In this document: positions 21,931 through 34,789 of the stretch, piece by piece
How positions within the stretch are numbered: position 1 is the stretch's first letter
Layout of the letters: every line of letters begins with the position of its first letter
Notes under the pieces: model-generated
Seen by the model: the letters and a program-made list of their open reading frames with translations, nothing else
Databases searched by the model: none
Told to the model about the DNA's origin: nothing
Program-made: the position numbers and the translations under genes
Origin: Dendrobium chrysotoxum
Lineage: Eukaryota; Streptophyta; Magnoliopsida; Asparagales; Orchidaceae
Direction of reading: 5' to 3'
Length of the DNA: 64,000 bases
Assembly (NCBI GenBank): GCA_019925795.1
Contig: CM034309.1
Span: 28,762,729-28,826,728, forward strand

Positions 21931-22287
21931 CGACCAAATGAGCATGCCAACAATCACTTGAGGATAGCTCTCATATCATTAGATTCTTCCAAATATAACT
22001 ATGAAATGTGACCTATACAATATATATTTGTTACATTGAGCCAAAACTCCCCCTGGGAAAGGGCATCATTTTTAATCAACAACCAACACTAGTGAAATCA
22101 TTTCAACTGGGCAAGGTCTTATAGTTTAACCCTCTTTTTGGGGTTTCCCACATAAAATTTTTTGATCTCTTATGATTGTTACACCCTCTCTCTCTTATAT
22201 GTATGTAAGTTGAATCTCCGTACAAAATTAGGACGTTAAACTCTATATTTCTCTACCGCTGCGAATATTCCGGCACGCAACAAGATC

Positions 22288-23520
22288 AAAAAATAAAATT
22301 TTGAGGTATTTCAAACTTAGATCTAATAAGAATTTGTTTCTTAGTAGGGCACAAAATAGAGAAAAATGATTCATGTAGCTAATCCCAAGTAGTGGGATAA
22401 AGACTTGATGTTATTTTTTTTGTTGTGAGGTATTTCAAACTCTTCATAAAATTATTTTACATAGGTTCTACTTTATATCAAATATCTTACAAAACAATTT
22501 TTTTATTCATTTTACGTTGCATCCTTAATATTCAAATCAAATAGCACTAAAAGATAATATTTTCTTCAAAATTCTTTCACATGCTATACCTTTATAAATA
22601 TTGTTGCATGTTAAAAAAAGTTGAAGCAATGGAGTAAGAATTTTTGTGTCTTTTACATGAAGATCTGCACACATACATATAAGATAACCTCGCAAGAGAC
22701 ATAATAATTGTTATGTAAAAAACTAAAGAAAAATCTTAGATCCTAAATTAATTGAAATAATCTTCTAAATAGGTGAATATTATAGAAGTCTATACTTCCT
22801 CTTAATTATAGAAGATGCAATTACCAAGTATGTATTGCTAACTCTTCCATGAGTGTAGTGAAAAGTACTGGAGAAATAGTGAGAAATGATATGCGCCAGT
22901 GTTAGTTGATGGTTGATAAAAGCGGGCGAGGGAGATGACAATCATTGATGTTGGTTGATGGTGAGCCTCAGCAAATGCGAAGTTAATTGCCAAAAGGCAA
23001 CAACAATCAAAAGACAATAGTCTAGTAAGGACAATCGGGTGATGAAGATCAAGCGACGATGGTTGTTGTTGATGATGAAATTAACATTGATTGACTAGTA
23101 GAGCTCTATGATTTTTCAAATCTCTATGTTCTCTCTAATTTTAGATTTTATTCATGTGAAAAATAATAACTATCTATAGATTTTTTTAAAATATTTACTC
23201 AATTATTATTTTGCCATTTCATTCAAAGAATATTAATTTTTATCGTTTGTTTATCTTATAATGAATAAAAGCATAAAAAAGCTGACCCAAATAAAACCTA
23301 AATTTAAATTAGTTAGCACTTTAATTAATAAATCTAAACCGAATAATCACCATCAGTTATGTCATCCCAGCAACTTGTGCTTAGCTTTGCAGAAGGTCAA
23401 ACCTTCACTTTCTTACTCTGGTACTTGATGTGCCTATTGTATTGTAAAGATTTTTGTTTCGCATTTTTTGCTCTACCAATAATATTTTTTTGTTTGTTCG
23501 AAGTACCATTTTTTCATATT
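22288..23520. other. AT-rich intergenic DNA with a LINE tail
   Basis: At 22388-22425 (minus) lies a LINE 3'-tail-like word: AAGTAGTGGGATAAAGACTT on the + strand followed by GATGTT and a T/G-rich end. Another Tourist-like right end (GACCCAAATAAAACC) is near 23286. No coding gene is seen. Confidence 0.4.
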
Positions 23521-23524
23521 AAGA

Positions 23525-23800
23525 ATTTATTTGGGATAATTTTCTTACTATTATGTAAAGCTACTGTATAAAAATTAATTTCTTAAAACTGTTATAGAAA
23601 ACAACTTTCTAGCACAAAGTAAAATTTAGAAGAGATAAGAAAGCTATCACGAATGGGACAACTTTTTCACGATTTTGTAAAGCTGATGTGGAGAAATTAA
23701 CTTTTTAAAGTTATTGTAGAAAATAACTTTCTAGTTTTTTTTTTGGAAACCAATGAAAAAATAGTGACCATATAAGAATTAATTTTGCTGTTTAAAAAGC
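23525..23800. mobile_element. Degenerate Tourist-like MITE fragments
   Basis: Two adjacent AT-rich blocks carry words of the MITE family at 63034-63170 (TTATTTGGGATAATTTTCTT, TTTTGTAAAGCTGA, AGATAAGAAAGCTATCACG). Inverted pairing of the outer words is still visible for the first block (to about 23662), but no TSD is clear. Confidence 0.4.
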
Positions 23801-24014
23801 AAAATAGTAAAAATAAAAGCGATCGCTATAGATGTTCGAAAAGTTGTTAGCAACTTAAGATGTTCACTTATCATGTGAAAAAGGCCAAAATTTCATGCCT
23901 TTATGTTAAAGAGCCGCCAATACTCTAAACTTTACTAAATTAAGACAAAATCTGTAGTATTACATATATTAATAACTTTTTTTTTCATTCTTCACCTCTC
24001 ATAGCACCAACAAT

Positions 24015-24203
24015 GCAGAGATTATTACGTGCGGAGTCTAGACACAGGGAACTGTTCGGTCTTGTGACTGTGAACAGTAAAAGCGCAGGGGTGACAGTAG
24101 TCACAGTAAGAGCGCGGTGGTGAACAGTAATTGCGCTTTTACTATTCACAGTCACAAAATCGAACGGTTCTCTGTGTTCGTACTCCGCACGTAATAATCT
24201 CTC
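24015..24203. mobile_element. Hairpin MITE with about 70-bp terminal inverted repeats
   Basis: A 189-bp element with arms beginning GAGATTATTACGTGCGGAGT (left) and ending in its complement ACTCCGCACGTAATAATCTC (right). The arms continue through TTGTGACTGTGAACAGTAAA and its near-complement. Eight bases, CCAACAAT, repeat on both sides (24007-24014 and 24204-24211), suggesting a hAT-type or related non-autonomous element. The loop holds further short repeats of GTGAACAGTAA-GCGC. Confidence 0.75.
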
Positions 24204-24399
24204 CCAACAATTAGGCATATAAAGTGCATGGCGGATAACAACAATCAAGCATGGGTTACACCAAATCCAAACAATCATGCTTGAATTACAACATAAATTA
24301 GGTATGCATGGTATAAAACCTCAATTTATGCACCTTCAACGTGGCAAGTCCTACTTAAATTGTAGTATGTCTAACCTACACAACTAGACCATCTAGATG

Positions 24400-24538
24400 A
24401 TAAGGATATGTTGGAACTGAGCCACCACTTGGATATTTAATTCGTATTAATTAGGTTTATCAGCCCTACAACTATATGCCCAAAAATATAAGAGCAGTCG
24501 ATTTGGTGACATAGCATTACAGTGCCCAAGTGACAGCG

Positions 24539-24578
<40 letters not shown>

Positions 24579-26275
24579 CATCTGCTCCATTCTCTCCCTC
24601 ACTTGTCGGGTTGGCCAGGAAGGAAACTGGAAAGAGGAAAGGGGAAGGAGGAGAGAGAAAAGAGAAAGTTGGATTTTTAGTTGCTGGTTCGCTTGGCTGC
24701 TTTTACAAATTTTCTTCAGATCATTGTAAGTGATTTCTATCATAATTCTATTTTTTAATATTTTAATTTCTACTGTTTCATTTCTCCCAAATTGATTTTA
24801 TTATATTTTCTCTTGATTTAGAGAGCTTCGACGACATAACTTTTGGTATAATGTAGTACTTATTATTCTAGTTATTTTGACTGATTGGTTTCAAATTTTT
24901 CACCAATTAAAATACAAATTATTGCATTATATATATACGATTTGAATAAAAATAGTAATTTTGGCATTTTAATACAATTATATTGTTAATGCAAGCATTG
25001 TGAATGAATATGTGCATGTAATTGAGTAATAGTTGGTTATTATTATGTTTACAATATGATGATAATAGTGTGTATGAAAATAAGTAAAGGCTAATTATTA
25101 TTGAAGTTGGCTAGAGACTGATTTATATCTGTACAAGACAGTGGGTCGATGTACTTTTCTTTAAATAATATGATTTGTGGTGTTATCATCTATTGATTCA
25201 CTGATTCATGTGATTTACTAAATAGGAGTTATAAGGAGATGATTACTATGCTAACGGGCAGGAGTGATGACTCCATTTACTGAAAGCGAAGTTACGGATC
25301 ACTAATACTAATTTACTGATTACTATAAAAATATCACACGGGCCAGAACTCCTTACTTGTTTAGTGAATATTTAAGATACTTATTTATTGTTTTGATTTA
25401 CTATCACTATACAAATTTATTGTTATTGTACTGATTTATTGTTATGGTGTTGTATTGATAGTTACTGAGCACGTGATTCATATTATTAAACATGTGATAT
25501 AAGATGATAATTTTGATACTAGTATAACTAAGCATCCTGTTTACACTCCTACATGTTCTAGATAATATTATATTGTATTGCTATATATTTTGATAGTTTT
25601 GTTGAGTACTTCTATTTTACTGGTTTATATGATTTCTTGAATTTTGACAGTTTTCCTGAGTATTTCTGCTTTACTGGTTTATGTAATTTTTTAAATATTT
25701 GGATAATAATACTACGATGTATAATTTAAGAATTATTGCTTATTGTTTTATTGCTTTGACATATGTTCTGCACTATTTTATTGGATTTACTATTTTTAGC
25801 ATGTGTTTTATTATTTTTGTACTGATTCATGATCATATTGATTTACTATTATGAATCGAATAATTACATGCATATTCTTTTTTTATACTTTGAGTTTGAT
25901 AGTAGGATTTTAGTGATCTATTAGGCTTTTTAAGCTCATTATATGTAGTTTAATGATTTCAGATCAGAGAAAAAAATCGAGAGTGTGAGACTGATCAGAT
26001 ACAAGAATTTTGAAGTTCTACTATTGTTTTGTCTTTTAGTTATTATGTTATAATCAAGGGTGTATAGACATTATGTTGTATTTGTATGACTCCTAGTTAT
26101 TGTTATAATTTTAAAAAAAATAAATACATATGTATATTCATATTTTAATCAATATATTTGTTTCCACTGGTATTTTATTATTGAAAGAAATTAAAGAGTT
26201 CTGGTGGTCATTATTAAAAGATAAAAGATACTATTCTTTTAAATTTAGATTCTAGGATGTGACAGCATATATATG
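24400..26275 (+). mobile_element. LTR-like segment, tentative
   Basis: The segment has an (AT)n tract, then a purine-rich stretch (GGAAAGGGGAAGGAGGAGAG), a TCATTGTAAGTG intron-donor-like word, long AT-rich DNA and an end of the type TTCTAGGATGTGACA (26262). The same order occurs at 30.6-32.4 kb. It resembles an old LTR with a TGTNACA-type end, but no left boundary or TSD was found. Confidence 0.3.
24540..24577. repeat. (TA)n microsatellite
   Basis: Nineteen uninterrupted TA units. Short frames across it on both strands encode only Tyr-Ile runs and are artefacts. Confidence 0.9.
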
Positions 26276-26647
26276 TGTGTGTTGACATCATACTTTTATG
26301 CAATTATATTTAATATTTTTTATGATACATTTTTATAAAGAAAATAATCCTGATTTATGATTAAAATTTTAAAATAAAGTTAATAGACTTTACTCAATCA
26401 ATTTAAAAGTATATTAGAAATTAACCTTTATTGGCTAGACTCAAATTTGGCCCAAGTATCTTTGATTTTTATTTTAGGCCAATTTACTCAAACTTGACTC
26501 AACATCACCCGTTGAAAAGAAAGAGTGTTAATAAGGATGGTTGTGGTTGTATTGTTGTAATTCTCCTTTTTCTTTAGCGAAATTATTCCCACTCTCCTAT
26601 AATGGAAGTAGGCCAACACACTAAATTACTTAAAATATTATGTGTTA

Positions 26648-26651
<4 letters not shown>

Positions 26652-26686
<35 letters not shown>
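26652..26686 (+). repeat. (CT)n microsatellite
   Basis: About 17 uninterrupted CT units in non-coding DNA. Confidence 0.9.
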
Positions 26687-26689
<3 letters not shown>

Positions 26690-27041
26690 CATATGCCCAC
26701 AAACAAGCTGATGTGTCTCCTCCATCAAAAAGTAAATTAGCCAACCATTGAACCTTCCATTTCTTCTATCTTCTTTTTATATGAGAGCCTATTAAAATTC
26801 AACTTGAGTGGACTATTTACTCGCAAGGGTCATTTTCAACCTTCATAACTTTTTAATGTTCTAATTAAGGGATTGAGTTTGGCCAAAAATTTGATGGGGG
26901 GTCATTTGATGATTTGAGAAAATTAGCTTTTATTATCATCTTCAAGGCTTTTATATATTGGTGATGGATAAGTTCCCTCCAAATTGGGGGAGGCCTATGT
27001 CATAATGTCCTAGTTCTTAATGTTTTATTGGAAGTTTGATA

Positions 27042-29102
27042 ATATAATGTCCCATAATCTAAGTGAAAGAATATATTTTCTATTCTCTATTTTTATTTTT
27101 ATTTTCATTTATCGACCAGATCAATACATGCATCCATAATTGATTAATTGCATTAAAGAAAACAAATAAAATACGAAAAACATAATTCACATTACTACAG
27201 TTAATAATTACAATCCACAACTAGAGTCAAAAAGAATATATACAATATCCACACTGACTACAAAAAAATACTTAATCTAAAAACTAACATAAAAATTATA
27301 CTAGCGTCAATATAAAGCTTCAAGCTGCAGGCTTTTTACCTGAAATCATTTAAAACCATATATGATGAGCTAAAATCCGAGCAGGTCACCAAAACCTATA
27401 ACTAAATTCAAAGCCCGGTAAAAAAGCAATATGCATGTTAAAGATCAAGTCATAGTAGTAGTAGTCATATGATTATTGAATAAGTGTAAGAATAGTAAAA
27501 CTCAAATGTAGTAACAGACAAATTTGTAAGCAGTAAAATACTACTGTACAACAGCTAGTAAAGTAGTAACCCAGTATAACTGTCAAATCTATAAATCAAT
27601 CATGTCTTCGTAATTGCATAAAATATCAAATCAAAATATCGATAAAGATTGTCAAAATCAAATCAATACAGTAAAATTATATAAGAATGTATACATACTA
27701 TTTAGGCCTGTTATGTCACATGATCAGTATATCACATGCTTAGCATAATTACATTCAATCAATATTATCAAATAGTATCGATATCCAGATCGATAATAAT
27801 AAAAATCTAGTGGCAAAACAGTAGAATAATGCAATAACAGTAAATACGTGCAATACTAATAATCTGTACAATAGTAAGAATAATGCCTCAAAATATGCAT
27901 TTAAGTAGTCACACTAAACAAGTAAGAAGTATTGTCTATCATGATATTTTTTAGTGTTAGTATCAGTAAAGAAAAGCCCGTCGGCTCACCATCCTGTACA
28001 GATTAGTCAGTCTCCAACCAATGGGCCAACCAATCTTTATTTGTCTTTTACACGACACGCATATTATTATCATAATATTATAACAGTAATAGTGACTAGC
28101 TATTACTTAAGCATAGATCCACATTCATTTATAATATATTACAATAAATAAAACATAATTGAGCATAATTTAGAAAATGCTAAAATGTATTAAAGGTATA
28201 TACCAAAAATCATACTGAGCAAAAATTCATATTTTTCAGAATTTGACCAAAATATTAAATATTGCATAAAATAATATTCTGAAGCTTTAGTTGAACTAAA
28301 TCACTATTTTTAGACATCAAAATAAATTTTTGAGTAGATAAAAATTGCTTTTTTTTCAAAATCACCTGGTAAAAAATCTTAAATAAATACTCAAAACGTT
28401 CATAATCTCAATCTCTATAACATACAAAAAGTTACGCGGTGAAAGTTTCACCAATACAAAGTTATTCACATTTTTTTGATAACAGAAACATAAATTTGAT
28501 CAGAAAAATATCAAAAATAAAAAATCTTTAAAATCAGAAATATGGTAAAGGTTCCTTACAGCGAAGCGAACAATTTTCCCTACAACGTTGGCGGACAAAA
28601 ATCACTCTGTGGCCTCCAAATCCTAGGTTCTATTTTCTCTTTCCTCTCTTTCTCTCACTTTTCCTCAAGCAAACTCTCTGTTTCGACTGAATGAAGATAA
28701 TCCAAAGGTTTTAATAAATTTAATTAGTGGATTAAGATATTTATAATAAAATATTAATATAATTATTTAATATAATAATATAATATAATAAATTTTTATT
28801 TTAAACTTCATATAAATTATTTTGGGCTTTAAAAATTATAGAAAAATATCCATAAAATAAATCATGTTCTTTAGAAAATATTGATGAAATCGGTTTGCAT
28901 AACGGACACCTGAAGGTCCTGAAATTTTCACTTGTACCGATAGGTACCAGTTTCTTAATGATTTTTACCGGTGCCCAAAAATTATCAAAAATTTCATGCA
29001 AGTAAAATAGTACAATCAAAATACTATGGCGAAGACAGTTTGCGATTTGGAGTTATAATGACTCTAAAAAATTTTGGCACAGTCAAAATACGGACTATTA
29101 CA
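27042..29102 (-). mobile_element. LTR-like segment on the minus strand, tentative
   Basis: On the minus strand the segment would begin TGTAATAGTCCGTATTTTGA (29102 leftwards), carry a purine-rich leader (28630-28680) followed by long AT-rich DNA, and end near 27042 in a GGGACA-type word. The order matches the other LTR-like segments in this region. The flanking five bases do not match, so the ends are uncertain. Confidence 0.3.
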
Positions 29103-29109
29103 GATACTC

Positions 29110-30600
29110 TCATTTTAAAATCATCATTTTATGTTCTTCCAACTTTGTAAGTCGTTGGATCATTTACAACTCACAAACCAGTTCCTAATAGATTGCATTT
29201 TTCTTTATGCTACTTATTACTCTAGTAGTCGATAGTACATCAACCTATATTATGTTGTCCAACCATATGACATTGATCGTTATCAACGGTTTAACCTCGT
29301 TTATAATTAACCATGAAGGAGAAGAGACTCCTATAGGGCCTCATGTGCTAATACAACCATCTAAATATTATTTGACCAGTTTTCCTTTCATAATAAATAA
29401 TGGGGAGCCTATAACACCAAAATTCCAAGCCATGACTTAATTTTATGATGTATGACCTTAGCTTATGTCTCTGCTAATTTGTATTACGCTTATTTGCAAC
29501 ATCATAAAATAACTTTTCTTAAAGATATTTGATATATATCCCATCAAAGAGCATCAATTCCATTGGTGAATTGTGTCAACGGTTCATCATTGAAACCTCC
29601 ATCAATAAGCTTCCTTTAAAATATGTCAGACATTGCTCAATATGAATCCTTAAGGGATTATATCTCTTGGTTCATGTTGACAAATTAAGAGGATATTATT
29701 TTTTATTTATTCATCATAAAGCACTATCAATAGTTCATTTTTGTGACACATCAATCAATTACTCTATTTCGAACAAGGTGTATATCACCGGCACCCGTCA
29801 CCATAGCCAAACTGCTAAATCATGTGCTAAAATTCATTAGCATTAATAAAGTGATGTGTACGTGCCTACCAATAAATACATGGTAAGAGGATGTTTTGGT
29901 CTTCAGACACAATCAATTCATATTATTCAACTATTAAAATCATTGTAACCATGACAGTGGTAAAATAATTATCATAATAACTTTCATAATGTTTAGGATG
30001 TCCATCATGTCAAGCACCTATATGATAGTTGATCTTAATTGAAAGATCATCTTTTTTATAACATAGGATATAAGATCATGTTAGACCATTTTAATCATGA
30101 ATTTGACTAAAGCTTTATGTCCATTTGTAATGAGTGATTCTTAAGGTGGTATGATCCACCTTGTAAACCCCAAATATATATATGGTTTTATTTATAACAC
30201 AATTTGATTAATATTAAAATGAAAGTCTATCAAATTGTTTAAGACCTCATTGAGAAGATATTGGAATAAAATTGCTTGAAGGAATTTATGGTTCAACCAA
30301 TGCTAATAGCTAATAACAACAACAATAATAATAATAGCACCAACCACATTGTCAACCAATAAGCTTGACTTTGGGCAATCAACACTGATTTAGTAAAGTT
30401 TTTGTTATATCTAACCTTAACCCAATCAACAGGCATATCGACCCTAAAGCCTCTAAATGATAAAGCTTTCAATGATGGATCCTATGCATGTTAACTTTTA
30501 TAAGTAAATATTATTATAATCCAAAATTTCATAAAATGAATTAATTTGAAAATATAAAAAAATGTGAACTATAACACTACATTAAGAGATCACAAGGGTG
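29110..30600. other. AT-rich intergenic DNA, nothing recognisable
   Basis: Only short frames without conserved motifs. No RNA gene or repeat boundary is identified. Confidence 0.45.
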
Positions 30601-30677
30601 CTCTGTTCTCTATTCTACATTAATCTGGATATATGCATGTGACGTTGTGGTTTATAGCGCCGCAATGCCATGCATTA

Positions 30678-30682
<5 letters not shown>

Positions 30683-30748
<66 letters not shown>
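30683..30748. repeat. (TA)n microsatellite, 66 bp
   Basis: Thirty-three uninterrupted TA units. Overlapping short frames on both strands are artefacts of the repeat. Confidence 0.92.
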
Positions 30749-30750
<2 letters not shown>

Positions 30751-31618
30751 CAATTGTCATGGAAGAAAGGAGAAGAAAAGAAAAGGAGAGAAGGGAGAGA
30801 AAGGAGAGAGAAGGCCTTCCGGAGCATTTCTGTTCGTTAGCTCTATTACAAAACTTCAACTGATTATGGTAGGTTACCTAAATCCTATTTCTATTTTTGA
30901 TGATTTTAATTTCTCAGATTTTATCTCTCCTAAAATTGATAAAAATATAATATTTTTTCTTTTAGTAAATTTTAACCGTGTAATTTTTTATATGTGATTG
31001 ATATCATCTCCCTGAATATTTAAATAGGATTATATTAAGATTTTATCTGTTGATTTTGCATATATGTCATTTATCTAAAATGAGTGGAGTAATACCGAAT
31101 ATGAAGTGATTGAGAATCAGTATATCACACATAGGCATGAAATACATGATATACATAAATTTACTATTCATCCAACCTTAACTTGCATTATGGCACAATA
31201 CATGTATATTGATGAGCATTTGATATATTATATCCTTGATATTGCGTATGCACATATTATGTGATACTTAGTAATGATATGTTATATATGATGTGACTTT
31301 GAGTGAGTAAGAAGAAAAGATTGACAATAAAATATATGATTGATGAGGGTTGGCTATAGATTGAATTTCCTACATAAGAGGGTGGGCTGATGGATATTTC
31401 TTAAAATCCTAGATTGAGCTTAAGACTGATTAATTAATTACACTAACAGGTAGAGAATGACGACTCTTAAATGAAAGTCACATATTTAAAGTTTGATAGG
31501 TGTGATAGAATGAGAAAATACCATGTGATAGATGAATGTCATGTCTTGCTTCACATTAATATTTTATAAACATACATGCATGATTTATATTTTAGTATAT
31601 GACATACATGATGAGATT

Positions 31619-31697
<79 letters not shown>
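31619..31697 (+). repeat. (GA)n microsatellite, 79 bp
   Basis: Uninterrupted GA dinucleotides. The Arg-Glu frame across it has no other coding support. Confidence 0.93.
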
Positions 31698-31701
<4 letters not shown>

Positions 31702-32399
31702 TATAACTAATAAAGCCGATGTAAGAGTATGAGTGAAGTTATAAGAAGATTGATATATAAATGACACATGACAAATTGCATTCTTTTGATAAAAGAATAA
31801 GGATTCATAACTGATTGCTTAACTTTAATATTATAGAATATTAATATAGAACTCTATTGATGTAAAGATTTTTTTATTTACTTTTATTTATTAATGTTTG
31901 AAAGATTCTTGCACCAACATTTATTTATTGATCATATTAATTCATACTATTCATTAATTGATGTAAATTCATATAGACCTCAACAAGTTGTATTGATTGA
32001 GATGAAGCATGCATATTGATTTTGAATGTCTTACATTTAATGCAGTGGTAGGTTATGGCAACCTACTAGACTTTTGTAGCTCATAATGTGGTTTTATTCA
32101 TTTCAGATAGTGGAAGGCATCTGGACTCAGTGAAATGAGGCTCATCAGAATCTTCAGATTTTATCTTATTATATTTATTAGTATGGATGTAGTAAATTGA
32201 ACTCCTGGTTATTGTCAAGAAATTTTGGGTAATGAATATAAGAATTATAAATTGATGTGTATGACTTGATGTATATGATTTTTAGATATTTTTTGTTGGA
32301 TTTATTTATAGCAATAAATCATTAGAGGCTCTGGCAAATTAAATAAAGGATAAAAATATGAATTTTTTTTCTAAATTAGATATTAGGGCATCACACATA

Positions 32400-34784
32400 T
32401 CTATATCACACATTTACATATCACTTCCTTCATATTTTATAATATTCCATAAGCTTAAATACTCATCATGATATGATAGTCATCATATCAATTATCAATG
32501 ATTTTAAGATCCTACAAATCCTCATTAATATGTGAAGTAAGGTGAACATGATCTCCTCTCTTCTTGTATAATTAGAAAAATCTCAATCTTTATAACCTTT
32601 AGGTGCAAGTAAGGTGAACATGATCTCCTCTCTTCTTGGTTCATAGGGAAGCAACGAATCATGGTGGGGGTGATCATAATTGAAATAATGTGTTAAAAGT
32701 TCTTAGACACCTTTCTTAAAGTCTTCATAATTCTTCAAGCACCCTCTATAAATAATGCAATTTTTGGTCAATATATTTTTTAATCATTTTAATAAGATGG
32801 TCTATGCGGACTTGGTTGTTTCGTGTTGATGTGACTAAACACGATATAAGAGACCCAAAATGTTAAGAAGGCAATTAAGGAACAAGAACTAACTGGCATC
32901 ACTAACTAGTAAAGGATATTTGGGAGAACCTTATTTGGTTCTTAAAATGACTTTGGATAGACTTTTCACATTATATCCTCCTAAAAAGGTAATTACATAT
33001 TGTAACCAACTTTAAATTTATAATTAGTCTCAACATATTTTGTGTAGGAGCCATTTTAAATGTCGAATGTCGACCTTAATGTTACATATCACCAACTCCA
33101 AATTTGCTTAGACAACAAGCATATTCAACAAAAGAAAATAAACAACTCCACTAAAGGAGGTTAGTAAGATAGTATAAGTGAGACACATCTAAGTTGTTGG
33201 GTCTCAAACATGGTAATAGTGAAGCATGCCAGTGAGAAATAGTGGATTTGTAGATTTTAAGAAGTTGAATTCCTACAAAATTCCAAAAATTGATAGCTTA
33301 GTAAACTCAATGGTTTACCATCTCTTGATTTCTTAGATATTATATATATCTTATTAGAACAAAATAAAAATGTTCTAAGAAAATGAAGATGAAACAAGCT
33401 TCATCATTGATGAAAGGAAGTTCTAATAGATGATGATATACTTTAAATTGAAGAACAATGGATCCACCTATTAGAGGTTAATAAATCATGCCATCTAATA
33501 TCATGAAGAAAAATAATAAAAGTATATATTGAAGATCTATTTGTGATGAGAAGTTCATTACCTGAACATCTATATAACCACTGTGATACATTCAAAATGC
33601 TAAGGAGGTTCAATATATGACTAGTTTGGTGAAGTTAATTTGGAGCAAACTCCATTAACATCTTAATTTCATGATTGCAATGAATAAAGTGTCACTTCAA
33701 TTAAATAACGTGTGAGAAGTTCTTTGATGCCCCTCCTCCTTGATTTGTTATAGTTGTTTAAATTTTAATCAAGTGATATGTTACCATCAATAACACAATA
33801 AAAGGAGATAATGTCAAGAAAATAGGAAATAGTGAGGTTAGTAATGACTAATGAATTCTTATATTTAAAGCAAGAAATGCAAATGTTTCAATAATAAAAT
33901 AAAGAAGCGATGATATAAGGAGGTAGATAATGCTTCCTTGAATCACCTTCTCTTTAGCTTTTTAACTCATTGAGTATCTATTTAGAATAAAAACTTTCTT
34001 TTATAAGTTTCAACCCTCAAATATTTCCCAACTATTTTTGTTCCATGATAGCTCTTTATAAATATAATTATTTTTTTTAATGATTAAAAACCAAGGAAAC
34101 AATGATTATAAGGTACAACTCCATATAGAACATTGAATTGATATGAAAAATCATAAATAACAAAGTAAGAGTTGTTGACATAATTATATAGGTCACAACT
34201 GTCATGATAACACTATAACAACTCAACAATTAACATCTCTCGGGGTATATTATTAAGTTCCTCTAGATATGCAAAATCATAAATATCTTACCAATTCATG
34301 TTGGCATTATTACATTTTTCTTGATAGCACACCAATCTTTAGGTTACCCTTCTCAACTTTTAAGTCCCATTAACTTGATCTCAATGTACCTTCATAATGA
34401 CCTCCTCATAAGAGAAGATTCACTCCAATGAATCGATATGTAGGAGATGAAACAACTTGGCTCCTCTCCCTCAAATATATAATCTTCATTTGGATGCCCT
34501 TTTTTATCGATCTAATAAAAATCCGTAGTGTTATGATTATCTTCTTCAAAAGTTGTCCCTCTATTGATTCATTCACTCATCCTTATAGTAGGTCATTGAG
34601 AGGAAGTAGGAGTACTTCCACCATACCATCTACTAAAGGCTTGAATGAATTCATATTTTTCATATTTGCATTATGGATATTAATGTATATGGTAAAAACC
34701 AATTGGTATGTGTTGTCTTAGTCTTCTTCAAAATCATAAATGGATTATAATGAATTATGTTAATTTTATATTCATCGTCCTAGA
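32400..34784. other. AT-rich intergenic DNA, no gene seen
   Basis: About 2.4 kb with only short, featureless frames on both strands. One internal duplication is visible: GTAAGGTGAACATGATCTCC with the following CTCTTCTTG occurs near 32537 and again near 32606. Confidence 0.45.
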
Positions 34785-34789
34785 ATTTA

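Larger units (their letters stand above)
20493..22282 (+). mobile_element. Solo LTR, minisatellite-bearing family, copy B
   Basis: A 1,790-bp insertion beginning TGATATGTC and ending GGCACGCAACA, flanked by AGATC on both sides (20488-20492 and 22283-22287). Its first 400 bp and last 150 bp match copy A (shared words GGCATGCTTATAATCAAAT and CTCTACCGCTGCGAATATTC), but it is more diverged. Array I is reduced to remnants (CGTCGAACTTCCGTCCAGC near 21106). Array II has expanded to about 750 bp. No internal genes are present. The exact TSD confirms the ends. Confidence 0.9.
30600..32395 (+). mobile_element. LTR-like segment, tentative
   Basis: The segment has an (AT)n tract at 30683-30748, then a purine-rich leader (GGAGAAAGGAGAGAGAAGG type), AT-rich DNA and an end TATTAGGGCATCACA at 32381-32395. 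The arrangement parallels 24400-26275. It contains a (GA)n tract. No convincing left end or TSD was found. Confidence 0.3.

Noticed and set aside
21307..21961. Consecutive short + strand frames in the 21-kb array
   Set aside because: Repeat-derived peptides from array II of solo LTR B. No independent coding evidence.
30620..30997. Frames with long Tyr-Ile runs
   Set aside because: Translation of a (TA)n microsatellite. The flanking parts have no conserved motif.
31532..31732. Frame with an Arg-Glu run
   Set aside because: Translation of a (GA)n microsatellite.
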